From the NCBI GenBank assembly GCA_021811315.1, contig JAJZPF010000014.1:1-64000 (forward strand): a DNA stretch of 64,000 nucleotides, read 5' to 3'. Below the pieces are notes generated by a model that saw only the letters and a program-made list of their open reading frames with translations, was not told the origin of the DNA and ran no database searches. Within the stretch, counting starts at the first letter, position 1. The number at the start of each line of letters is the position of its first letter. The stretch comes from a bacterium. GTDB lineage: Bacteria > Elusimicrobiota > Elusimicrobia > Elusimicrobiales > UBA9959. Position numbers and translations under genes: made by a program. Shown piece after piece: positions 6,529 to 14,263 of the stretch.

Positions 6529-8190
6529 TTATTTTAGCTCCACTGGACTTGTTCCAGCTATGCTTGACTCTGTAATTACAACGTCGCTTCTTCCGGTGTA
6601 ACCCCGGGATCCTAAATCCTGGTGTACAACAAGTTTAAATGTTTTGGGCAGGAGAATAGCCGAGATTGCGTATATATCTGGCGTTTCACCATTGCTATCG
6701 GTTATTGCATTTCTTGGATTGGGAGCAAATGGGGAGAAAAAGCCGGCTTTCCAACACTCCACACTGCTTAGAGCGGAGTCGCACCAAACGACTTCGCTTA
6801 CACTGGTATTGCCCAATGGCTTTAAGAACTGATCCTTCAAAGTCCATATAAAATGACCATCAGTTCCTACGATGGGGGCGGGTGTAAGTCCGTCCTTTAT
6901 ATACTTGCCAAATTTCAAAGGTTCATGCCCCATACTTGCCGGGCGTCTTACCGTTAATTTTTTCTCAACGGAGTTGCCGTCAACGTCTACACTGACGGTT
7001 ACATCGCCTTCAGACTTGCTCTCTGATGTGGGAATAATCCAGACTGTCGCCTGGTCGGTCGCCCCGGTAAATTTTATTTTATCGCTGGAGGACGACCATT
7101 TAATTTTCACCGGACAGGGACAATTTATTGCGGCCTGCAGCGATACGGCAGGAGAATTCATATAAGGCTTAAATAAAATCAAGTCCGCTGGTCCGTTAAT
7201 CCCGATCCCTGTACACGCCTGCTTACCAGCGCACGTTTCTGTCTCTCCTTTACTCTTGTGGAATATACCCGCAAAAAAATCCACTATTGGTTTGAGGAGG
7301 TTGTCCCATATCAATTTCCAGACAGCTTTAAAAAAGTTGCCCACTTTGGCCAGAAAACCGGGACCTTTTGACGGCGGCTGGACCGCGGGCGGCGGTTGGC
7401 CCGTTGGTGGTGGCTGGACGACTGGCGGCGGCTGGACTATGGGTGGTGGTTCAACCACGGGTGGCGGGACAACTGCGCCGCACCGGCTTTGCACCGCAGC
7501 GCTTTGGCATTTAGATAAAAGCATCCAGCCCAGATTGAGGCCATTGGCACATATGCACTCCACCGTCGGCTCTGGCGGCTTCGGGATTACGCCGAGGGCA
7601 ACGGACGCGGCGGACTTTCCAAAGACTGCCCTGAGGTTCGGATCGCCGGCTTTTAAATCAGCCACGTTACCGGCAAGCGGAAAGCCGGTTAAACCTTTTG
7701 CCGGGGGATCCCGCGGCAAAAATTTATTCGCTCCGCATTGAGCGCACGGAACCGCGCCGGGATTCTCTACGACCTTAGGCAGATAATCGGGCGTAAGGCC
7801 TTTATCACATTGTTCCTTAACATGGAGTAAATTGTCCCTGGTGAGTTTCAGCTTGCGCTCGTATTGCCCGCATTCTTTGGCCTTATCCGTATAAGTTTCT
7901 GAGTAGGAAGAGGCCTGGCCCCCATCCGCCTTGGACGGACAGTTCTTCAGGCTGGCGGTTGTTTCCGCTATTTCGTTTTCAAGGTCTTTAACCATTAAAT
8001 TGCAGGCCGGGTCTTTGTAGGTCCCACTGCTTACGATTACAGAGGACGGGTTATCGCCGCATACCGCGGGGGAAGGCAGCATGGCAGGAACCAGCTGCAA
8101 AAGCGCGCTCCCACAGCCGCTATGACGTAACGGCAAACCGTCCACAGCACCGGGCCGGTGTAAAGCCGTTTGCCGCCGCTCCTTTTTCAT
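6529..8190 (-). CDS. Cys-rich cassette protein 1 with Pro-rich linker and Ig-like C-terminus
   Basis: 553 residues. Its N-terminal ~200 residues match the 588-aa protein at 9499-11265 (shared MKK, RQTALHRPGAVDGLPL, YKDPACN, VKDLENEIAETT, EQCDKGLTPDYLPKV, GDPNLRAVFGKSAA). A Pro-rich linker of PPPVVQ-type repeats follows (about 235-275), then a shared aromatic amphipathic block ending KPIVDFFAGIFHK, then beta-rich Ig-like domains unlike those of its paralogue. The signal peptide lacks nine hydrophobic residues present in the paralogue (VPAMLPSP), so export is doubtful. Function is unknown. It shares a leader and promoter with its paralogue. Confidence 0.7.
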   Translation of the reverse strand: MKKERRQTALHRPGAVDGLPLRHSGCGSALLQLVPAMLPSPAVCGDNPSSVIVSSGTYKDPACNLMVKDLENEIAETTASLKNCPSKADGGQASSYSETYTDKAKECGQYERKLKLTRDNLLHVKEQCDKGLTPDYLPKVVENPGAVPCAQCGANKFLPRDPPAKGLTGFPLAGNVADLKAGDPNLRAVFGKSAASVALGVIPKPPEPTVECICANGLNLGWMLLSKCQSAAVQSRCGAVVPPPVVEPPPIVQPPPVVQPPPTGQPPPAVQPPSKGPGFLAKVGNFFKAVWKLIWDNLLKPIVDFFAGIFHKSKGETETCAGKQACTGIGINGPADLILFKPYMNSPAVSLQAAINCPCPVKIKWSSSSDKIKFTGATDQATVWIIPTSESKSEGDVTVSVDVDGNSVEKKLTVRRPASMGHEPLKFGKYIKDGLTPAPIVGTDGHFIWTLKDQFLKPLGNTSVSEVVWCDSALSSVECWKAGFFSPFAPNPRNAITDSNGETPDIYAISAILLPKTFKLVVHQDLGSRGYTGRSDVVITESSIAGTSPVELK

Positions 8191-8321
8191 ACTCAGTTCC
8201 GCCCCCCCGGCTATTCAAACTGTGGCTTTCTGGCTGAAGCCGCCGCGAATGCAATAAACAGAACCTAAGGTCCGGGGACTGGTAAAACACCATCTCCAGG
8301 GCCTTTAATGTTTACCCCAAT

Positions 8322-8350
8322 GTTATAGCAGACGAAACGGTAAAATTCAA
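8322..8350 (-). promoter_or_regulatory. Promoter of cassette 1
   Basis: On the minus strand, TTGAAT (8345-8350) and TATAAC (8322-8327) are 17 bases apart. The same hexamers and spacer occur before cassette 2 and before the pilin at 18121. The roughly 130-base leader to the start codon is conserved with cassette 2, including GGTAAACATTAAAGGCCCTGG near its 5' end and a GGCTTCAGCC-GAAAG block nearer the gene. Confidence 0.8.
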
Positions 8351-8489
8351 GGGGGGCTATATTTTCCCTCAAAGGCCTCGCGGTACAGGCCGCCGCGCCC
8401 CCGGATTTGCTTATTTCACGGACAGAATCGCGGCGCAGCCGGGTAACGGCGGAATTGCGTCCGCCGGGATGGTGCGCCGCTTAATTTGT

Positions 8490-8592
8490 CAAAGATGCCG
8501 CCCGGCAATTACGGGCGTGGCACTGATACCGCCTTAAACCGAGTACTATCACTACCCCAATGACCGATGAGCACAACCCACCTCCAATTTTT
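8490..8592. repeat. Cassette 3' element, copy 2
   Basis: The counterpart of 5869-5968. It keeps the hairpin (CGCCCG-GCAATTA-CGGGCG), GGGCGTGGCACTGATA and ACTACCCCAATGACC. It ends the second cassette and, on the map, abuts the promoter of the first. The 8351-8490 stretch between them shows no other feature. Confidence 0.7.
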
Positions 8593-8693
8593 AACTATTT
8601 AGGAAAATCTTTTGTAGTCTCTACTTACACCTGTCATACATTTTAAAAGATCGCCGGGTAAACCAAACAGAATATCAACCCAAAATATATCCG

Positions 8694-9476
8694 CTATGGC
8701 GAATGGCTTAATGTTTTTTTCTGATTTTTATCCAAATGATACCCTGGCTGTGGACTATCCATGAACAAAACCAGCTTATTGTTTCTAAATTTTATTGCCT
8801 GCCAATGCGCAGGCGGGTTAGCCAGAGCTATCGCATTCAAACATTCCCGGATACTTACCTCGTGAGGAATAACCACATCTATTAATTGCTCGGCATCGTA
8901 GGATTCCGGATGTTCAAGTTTTCCGGAATCATTAAATTCAATCCCTCGTTTTATCGCTACCTCATGGAAAGGGGTGGTAATCGGGATATTATTCTCATTT
9001 CCAAGGCGTCTCAGATATTCTACGGCAAAAAGAGGCGTTATCCGGTGCACTTCAAAACGGGGGATTGTCATATCAAGCGGAGAAACAGCCCCGAAATCCT
9101 TATCAGGCTGAGATGGCAGTATATTGACGACACCGTCTTTTTCCTTCCAGTAATATTCGGGATTTAGGCGCATAATCTCATCCAGGATTTTCCACTTCGG
9201 CATTGATGAAACATTAAGCGAAAATTCCCGGGTTTTCTTCTCATCACTGTCATCCAATGAAAATTTTACCTCCAATCCTATAGTTGATGTGCAAAAAACA
9301 TCACACTTGCTGGCACATATAAAGCGAAACAAGTCGACGTCATTGAGCACACAATCTGCTTTCTTATTCAGTTCACTGCTATATTTGGGGGCATTATATA
9401 TCCGGAGCATAATTAATAATGCTACTATTAACCCAAAACCAATCAGGCTGATTATTACTGTTTTTTTAGTTTTCAT
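8694..9476 (-). CDS. Membrane-anchored protein with two STN-like segments, partner gene of cassette 2
   Basis: 260 residues from the ATG at 9476, which has GGAAAG eight bases before it. One N-terminal membrane helix (about 6-24) anchors a soluble domain. Two segments resemble the short STN/secretin N0-type fold: FSLNVSSMPKWKILDEIMRL...GVVNILP (about 85-125) and IDVVIPHEVSIRECLNAIAL...NKLVLFM (about 195-240). Known STN domains sit in secretins and TonB receptors and contact partners in the periplasm. The similarity is by eye only. It follows the 588-aa cassette protein by 22 bases and is unrelated to the partner in cassette 1. Confidence 0.55.
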   Translation of the reverse strand: MKTKKTVIISLIGFGLIVALLIMLRIYNAPKYSSELNKKADCVLNDVDLFRFICASKCDVFCTSTIGLEVKFSLDDSDEKKTREFSLNVSSMPKWKILDEIMRLNPEYYWKEKDGVVNILPSQPDKDFGAVSPLDMTIPRFEVHRITPLFAVEYLRRLGNENNIPITTPFHEVAIKRGIEFNDSGKLEHPESYDAEQLIDVVIPHEVSIRECLNAIALANPPAHWQAIKFRNNKLVLFMDSPQPGYHLDKNQKKTLSHSP

Positions 9477-9498
9477 AAATATCTTTCCATCATTAAAA

Positions 9499-11265
9499 CT
9501 AGTGTACCCATAAAGTTTCTGATTCCCGTCCCCCATCACTCCCACCTGCCGTCGCACGCATCACGAATACCCCTCCCCACGAGTTAATTTGGTAGATAAA
9601 GAGTCCTTCTTCCAGGGATTTATGTGTCAATACTATTAAGTTGGTTGGCAGAAAGTCGGGGGGAATCGCAACTGGGGTCAGCCGCACCAGATTCATATAA
9701 GCCGCCCCTGCCGGTTCGGTTGTAACTGTAAACTTTATGGTTCCACCTGTATTAACAGAACGGCGATCAGCCTTAATTGTTAACACCTTGACAAAAGCGA
9801 CAGTAATGCCTGTACGGCACGCGCTGCATGTTTTACTTCCGAAGGTGATTATGATTTTACCGGGATTCGCGCTTGTGATAGTGGCTTTTGTGGCCGATAA
9901 AACCGTCAATTGCCCGCCGCTTGCCGACCACTGAAACTGCCCTCCCGTTTCACCTGATACTGAAAGGGCGGCCGTCCCGCCTATCGGCAGAATTACCTCG
10001 CCGTTTATCGGCGCCGGGGCGGAGCTGATAGCTCCCGCCGAACAAGCTTTATCGCACTTATTTCCGTTCTCGCAGTATTCAGTCCCGGGATCGAAACACG
10101 CTCCGCCGCATTTCTCAACTATTGTTCCGTTTACGCAACATTCTTTGTCCGGATTAAACCGGTTCCCGCCGCACGTCCCTGTGTCGCCCCTAATCTTGTG
10201 GTATATACCCACAAAGAAATCTACTATTGGTTTGATGATGTTGTTCCATATCCAGTTCCCGAGTTTTGCATACCAGGGTTTGGAACCTGTGGGGGTGGAC
10301 GGCGGCCGGACTGTGCCGCCGTCCCCTCCGCCGGATGCGGCGCATTTGCCTTCAGCGGTCAGGGTCTGCCCGGGCGGGCAGCCGCATTTCCCCGCACTAA
10401 AGACTTGTCCTGCCGGGCATTCGCATGTTCCTGCCGCATTCCGGCTTTGCCCTCCCGTACACTTGGGAACACAGTTCCCATTCACCAGGTCTTGATTGGC
10501 GGAACATGACGGCTCTATGGGCGGCGTTGTCCCGCAATGTTCGCCGCATATACCACAACACTTCGCATAGAAGGCTGTTACGTTGGCGGCTTCAATAAAC
10601 TGGTCGTTGCAACACCAGGCTCCGATAAACTCTGGAGGCGGCACCCCTGTCGCGGCTAGGGTGGGACCGGCTGCGGACTTTCCAAAGACTGCCCTGAGGT
10701 TTGGATCTCCGCCTTTTAGATCCATCACACTGCCGGAACCCGGAAGGCCGGTTAAAACTTTTGCAGGTGGTTCCCGCGGTAATAGTTTATTTGCAGTGCA
10801 TTGCTCACATGGAACAGCATTAGGGTCCTCTATAACCTTGGGCAGATAGTCGGGCGTGAGGCCTTTGTCGCATTGCTCCTTAACCTGAAGCAGATTCTTT
10901 TTGGTGAGCTTCAGCTTCCGCTCGTGTTGCTCGCATTCCTTGGCCTTGGCTGCGGCGGCTTTAGGGGAAGTGGAAGATGGGGCTCCACAGCTTTTTAGGC
11001 TGGTGGTGGTTTCCGCTATTTCATTCTCAAGGTCTTTGACTATAAAATTGCAGGCCGGATCTTTGTAGGTTTGGCTGCTTTCGGTTACTGAGGACGGGTT
11101 AGCGCCGCATACTGCAGGGGAAGGTAATATGACCGCAGCGAGAATGGCCAGCAGCACGGCAGGAACCAGCTGCAAAAGCGCGCTCCCACAGCCGCTATGA
11201 CATAACGGCAAACCGTCCACAGCACCGGGCCGGTGTAAAGCCGTTTGCCGCCACCCCTTTTTCAT
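9499..11265 (-). CDS. Cys-rich cassette protein 2 with Ig-like C-terminus
   Basis: 588 residues from the ATG at 11265, aligned with the paralogue's start. The signal peptide has an unusually long polar n-region (about 35 residues) before the core VLLAILAAVIL. The Cys-poor coiled segment and shared N-domain (about 55-215) match the 553-aa protein. A Cys-rich region follows (about 235-330: CNDQFIEAANVTAFYAKCCGICGEHC, then CPAGQVFSAGKCGCPPGQTL), resembling EGF/TIL-like knots. Then come the shared KPIVDFFVGIYHK block, another Cys cluster, and two Ig-like domains (about 415-580). Probably a periplasmic or surface protein; function unknown. Confidence 0.7.
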   Translation of the reverse strand: MKKGWRQTALHRPGAVDGLPLCHSGCGSALLQLVPAVLLAILAAVILPSPAVCGANPSSVTESSQTYKDPACNFIVKDLENEIAETTTSLKSCGAPSSTSPKAAAAKAKECEQHERKLKLTKKNLLQVKEQCDKGLTPDYLPKVIEDPNAVPCEQCTANKLLPREPPAKVLTGLPGSGSVMDLKGGDPNLRAVFGKSAAGPTLAATGVPPPEFIGAWCCNDQFIEAANVTAFYAKCCGICGEHCGTTPPIEPSCSANQDLVNGNCVPKCTGGQSRNAAGTCECPAGQVFSAGKCGCPPGQTLTAEGKCAASGGGDGGTVRPPSTPTGSKPWYAKLGNWIWNNIIKPIVDFFVGIYHKIRGDTGTCGGNRFNPDKECCVNGTIVEKCGGACFDPGTEYCENGNKCDKACSAGAISSAPAPINGEVILPIGGTAALSVSGETGGQFQWSASGGQLTVLSATKATITSANPGKIIITFGSKTCSACRTGITVAFVKVLTIKADRRSVNTGGTIKFTVTTEPAGAAYMNLVRLTPVAIPPDFLPTNLIVLTHKSLEEGLFIYQINSWGGVFVMRATAGGSDGGRESETLWVH

Positions 11266-11396
11266 ATTCAGTCCCGCCACCAGGCAATTTGAACTGTGAC
11301 TTTCGGGCTGATGCCACCGCTAATACAATACAAAAAAACCTAAGGTCCGGGGACTGGTAATGTACCATCTCCAGGGCCTTTAATGTTTACCCCAAT

Positions 11397-11425
11397 GTTA
11401 TAGCAGACGAAACGGTAAAATTCAA
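11397..11425 (-). promoter_or_regulatory. Promoter of cassette 2
   Basis: TTGAAT (11420-11425) and TATAAC (11397-11402), spacer 17, on the minus strand. Identical to the cassette 1 promoter across the whole 29 bases. A run of ten G (11426-11435) lies directly upstream, against six in cassette 1. Confidence 0.8.
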
Positions 11426-11496
11426 GGGGGGGGGGATAGGTGAGGCCGCTGGCCCGCTGATCCGATTTGGCTCCTGGTCTTCCGGAGTCGGCGGGT

Positions 11497-12108
11497 CTAG
11501 CGCCCTTCTCCCCGGTTTATCCGCGGCGGTTTTGGGAAGCCGAAAGCCCGCCTGAATTTATCCAGCTTTCCCCATATAAAACAAATCCTATTGTATAAAG
11601 GCCTCCAGGATTTATTTGATTGCAATTCAAAGGTACTTGGGTGATGATTCAGAGTATTGAGAATTTGAAGATATTCCCTGACGCACCTGGTTATGCGGGC
11701 GGATGTTTTTATCGCGGAATAGTTCAGGCCAAAACACTTAAGCAGCCTGCCAAAGTCCTTAGACCTGACAGTGTATTTTGAAAGTATTTCATCCGCATGG
11801 CGCGCATTTTCGATGTCGCGTATCAGGTCGAATTTGTCTATTTTGTCTAACAATCCGGAGATTCGAAGAGTTTCGGCGGGCAAAAATCTGATAATTCCTT
11901 CGTCTTCCCCGCGCTGAAGCAGCTGCCTGACACGTTCGCCCGATATTCCGAACGCTTTTCCCGTTTCCGTCAGTGAGAGCACTTTTTTATAAACCCTATA
12001 AATCTTTTTTATCCGGTTTTCCGATTTTGCGCCCATGCTCTTGTGCAGAACCCCGCTCTTTGTGCGGCGTTTCGCGGTAACCGCCATTGTTTGTATCCGA
12101 TATTTCAT
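11497..12108 (-). CDS. Helix-turn-helix protein, sigma-region-4-like
   Basis: 203 residues, basic N-terminus. Residues about 33-70 (RIKKIYRVYKKVLSLTETGKAFGISGERVRQLLQRGEDEG) form a helix-turn-helix like that in sigma factor region 4, with the GISGERVRQLLQRGE recognition helix. The rest is helical and basic with no recognised domain. It is probably a DNA-binding regulator; the lack of sigma region 2 argues against a full sigma factor. It sits alone between the cassette locus and a small membrane-protein gene. Confidence 0.55.
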   Translation of the reverse strand: MKYRIQTMAVTAKRRTKSGVLHKSMGAKSENRIKKIYRVYKKVLSLTETGKAFGISGERVRQLLQRGEDEGIIRFLPAETLRISGLLDKIDKFDLIRDIENARHADEILSKYTVRSKDFGRLLKCFGLNYSAIKTSARITRCVREYLQILNTLNHHPSTFELQSNKSWRPLYNRICFIWGKLDKFRRAFGFPKPPRINRGEGR

Positions 12109-12129
12109 AATTTTATAACCGCGGTTGGA

Positions 12130-12462
12130 TTATTTTCGGGCAGGTTTAATCTGACCCGCCACCATTTTACTCACAAACTTCACACACAGGAGGGTCATCA
12201 AATATCCCGTAACCAATGGAAAAACAAACGCGACTACAAACACAAGAATGACGGCGCCCAACCCCATCCATGCGGCGATAAAAAATAGTTGCAGAGGCCA
12301 TGAACTTAAACTAAAATTTTCATCAAAGATCTGCGGGCCTATAATCCACCCTAAAGCCAGATAAATACTGACAGCAAAACCGATAGTTGACGTAATTTCT
12401 ATAAGTTTTACGAAAATATTTTTCAGCAATCTAATTGCGTCTTTTTTATTCCCGATTTCCAT
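12130..12462 (-). CDS. Small membrane protein of unknown function
   Basis: 110 residues with about three hydrophobic helices (about 14-38, 50-75 and 80-100) and a positively charged C-terminus. No family recognised. It lies between the HTH gene and the CreD-like gene, 21 and 72 bases away, and could belong to either unit. Confidence 0.5.
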   Translation of the reverse strand: MEIGNKKDAIRLLKNIFVKLIEITSTIGFAVSIYLALGWIIGPQIFDENFSLSSWPLQLFFIAAWMGLGAVILVFVVAFVFPLVTGYLMTLLCVKFVSKMVAGQIKPARK

Positions 12463-12534
12463 TTATGCCCGCCAAGGTCATAACGAACAGCTACCCGCAC
12501 TATTCACGGAACGCCGGGGCGGGACGCGGCATTT

Positions 12535-14238
12535 TCATTTCTCCCGATACGGCTTGAATTCCAGGTTATACCAGTCGGTATTTCTTGTCACGTACATTAC
12601 TAGCGCGATTACGGCGAACAACCCGACGCTGCCGAACAATAAAGCGTAATCTTCCAGCCGCAGAATAACGTACATAAAGCCATACAATAAAACCAGTATG
12701 CCGCACATTGCGAACGTAAGGCGTTTTTGCCTGAAAATATGGTGCGAATGGTAAGTAACCAGCAATATCGTGGCAATCCCCGACACGGCATAGGCGCCGT
12801 CAAAACCCAGATATTCCGACACTGACAGGAGAAGCGTGAAAAACACGCATAACGTCAATCCGACCAGAACGTAATGAATCGGGTGAATTTTCCGCCGATT
12901 CAAGACCTCAACAAAGAAAAAAACCAGGAATACCAGAGAAATGAACATAACGGCATACTTCGCGGCCCTGGAGTTCTTTTGATAGTTATCAATCGGAGAT
13001 AAAAACTCAACTCCAAAAAAAGAGTTATATAGCTCCACGGATGTCCCTCCCAACCATCTCTGCGGATAAGTTCTGCTTAAATCCAGTATTTTCCAGCCGG
13101 CGGAAAATCCCTTTTCCGTCACTTCCCGGCTGTCCGGCAGATATTTACCGGTAAAACTCGGACTCTTCCACGGAGAGTTTATGTTCACCGTAGTTAAACG
13201 CCCAAGCGGCGCTAAATGCAGTTTGCTGCTGCCGTTCACTTTGAGTCCGACAGAAAACCGATACGCCTTGTTTTTATCAGTGATTGGATAATACGCGCTG
13301 AATCCTGGTGAATAAGCGGCGGCAACCAAGGAATCTTCTCTCCCGGGCTGACTCAATTTAGATAGGAAAACATTGTTGATTTCAATGCCCGGAGTAAAAG
13401 CCAGTTTGTCGCCGTTCCATGTCAATTCGCTAAGTTCCTTAATCCCGCCCACATCGAAAATCCCCATGGAAATAAACGCTTTTTTCCATAAAATATCTTT
13501 TTCGGCGATATTCCAATCTTTAAAATCCGGGGCGGAAAATTTTCCGGCAAAATGCAGATCAGCCGTATATACCACAACTTTATAAATTCCCCGGCGCCTT
13601 ACCTGCGGGTTGACTTGTCCCTTCATACTGAGTTCGTCGGGCAAAAAGCGCGCGTACTGGATTAATTCAACAGCTTTGTTGTTTTTATCCGCGGAATAAG
13701 ATTTATAGGGAACTATCAGCACAGGCCCCATAATATACTGGTCAGCACCCCATTTAGAGGTCACTTCCCGGATCGTCGCCGAATGCCGGTCTTTGCGTTC
13801 CGTGATCAGCGACCCGATCATGGACATGGGAATGAGCATTATCGCCAGCAAGATTCCGACGATAATCAGCCTTAGCGTGATTGAATCGCGTACCGCATAT
13901 TTGAATTGGCCGTGTAAGGTGTGTTCTTCCATTTCCCTTGCCCCCCTGTTTTCCGCATTGCGTTTAAACTCCGTAATATCTTCACCGTCGCTCTTACTGA
14001 TATAAACCGGGGTAATAGCCCAGATGGCGGCAACCGCGGTGGAAATCAGCATGATAACCCCTGACACGCATATCATTACATACCCGGTGGTGCCGACTTC
14101 AAATTCTTTCGGTCCCATAAAGAGAGCGGCTACCACAAGGACAAGACTCCCCGCCGCAGCCAAAAAGGCCGGAATTCCGACAAGAAGAATTCGCCACAAC
14201 TTGTATTGATAAACAGGTTTTTCCGGGCCGATATCCAT
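12535..14238 (-). CDS. creD: CreD-like inner-membrane protein with N-terminal extension
   Basis: 567 residues. The CreD family hallmarks are present: a helix followed by SMIGSLITERKDRHSATIREVTSKWG (about 135-165), a large periplasmic domain with VLIVPY and SPWKSPSFTGKYLPDSREVTEKGFSAGWKI, and a run of C-terminal helices (about 425-550). Family proteins are about 450 residues; here an extra ~110 residues with two membrane helices precede the usual start. In E. coli CreD affects envelope integrity and colicin tolerance and is controlled by CreBC; no creBC homologues sit beside it here. Confidence 0.8.
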   Translation of the reverse strand: MDIGPEKPVYQYKLWRILLVGIPAFLAAAGSLVLVVAALFMGPKEFEVGTTGYVMICVSGVIMLISTAVAAIWAITPVYISKSDGEDITEFKRNAENRGAREMEEHTLHGQFKYAVRDSITLRLIIVGILLAIMLIPMSMIGSLITERKDRHSATIREVTSKWGADQYIMGPVLIVPYKSYSADKNNKAVELIQYARFLPDELSMKGQVNPQVRRRGIYKVVVYTADLHFAGKFSAPDFKDWNIAEKDILWKKAFISMGIFDVGGIKELSELTWNGDKLAFTPGIEINNVFLSKLSQPGREDSLVAAAYSPGFSAYYPITDKNKAYRFSVGLKVNGSSKLHLAPLGRLTTVNINSPWKSPSFTGKYLPDSREVTEKGFSAGWKILDLSRTYPQRWLGGTSVELYNSFFGVEFLSPIDNYQKNSRAAKYAVMFISLVFLVFFFVEVLNRRKIHPIHYVLVGLTLCVFFTLLLSVSEYLGFDGAYAVSGIATILLVTYHSHHIFRQKRLTFAMCGILVLLYGFMYVILRLEDYALLFGSVGLFAVIALVMYVTRNTDWYNLEFKPYREK

Positions 14239-14263
14239 ATTTAATCCGCACTGGTCGCACGGG

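Noticed and set aside
5869-8592. Integron attC-like sites bounding the duplicated cassettes
   Set aside because: The element lacks the RYYYAAC/GTTRRRY core sites and no integrase is seen.
6529-11265. Polymorphic toxin and immunity pairs
   Set aside because: The layout is suggestive, but tails are Ig-like with no nuclease, deaminase or pore motif, so no toxin is claimed.
11497-12108. Full sigma factor
   Set aside because: Only a region-4-like helix-turn-helix is present; no region 2.
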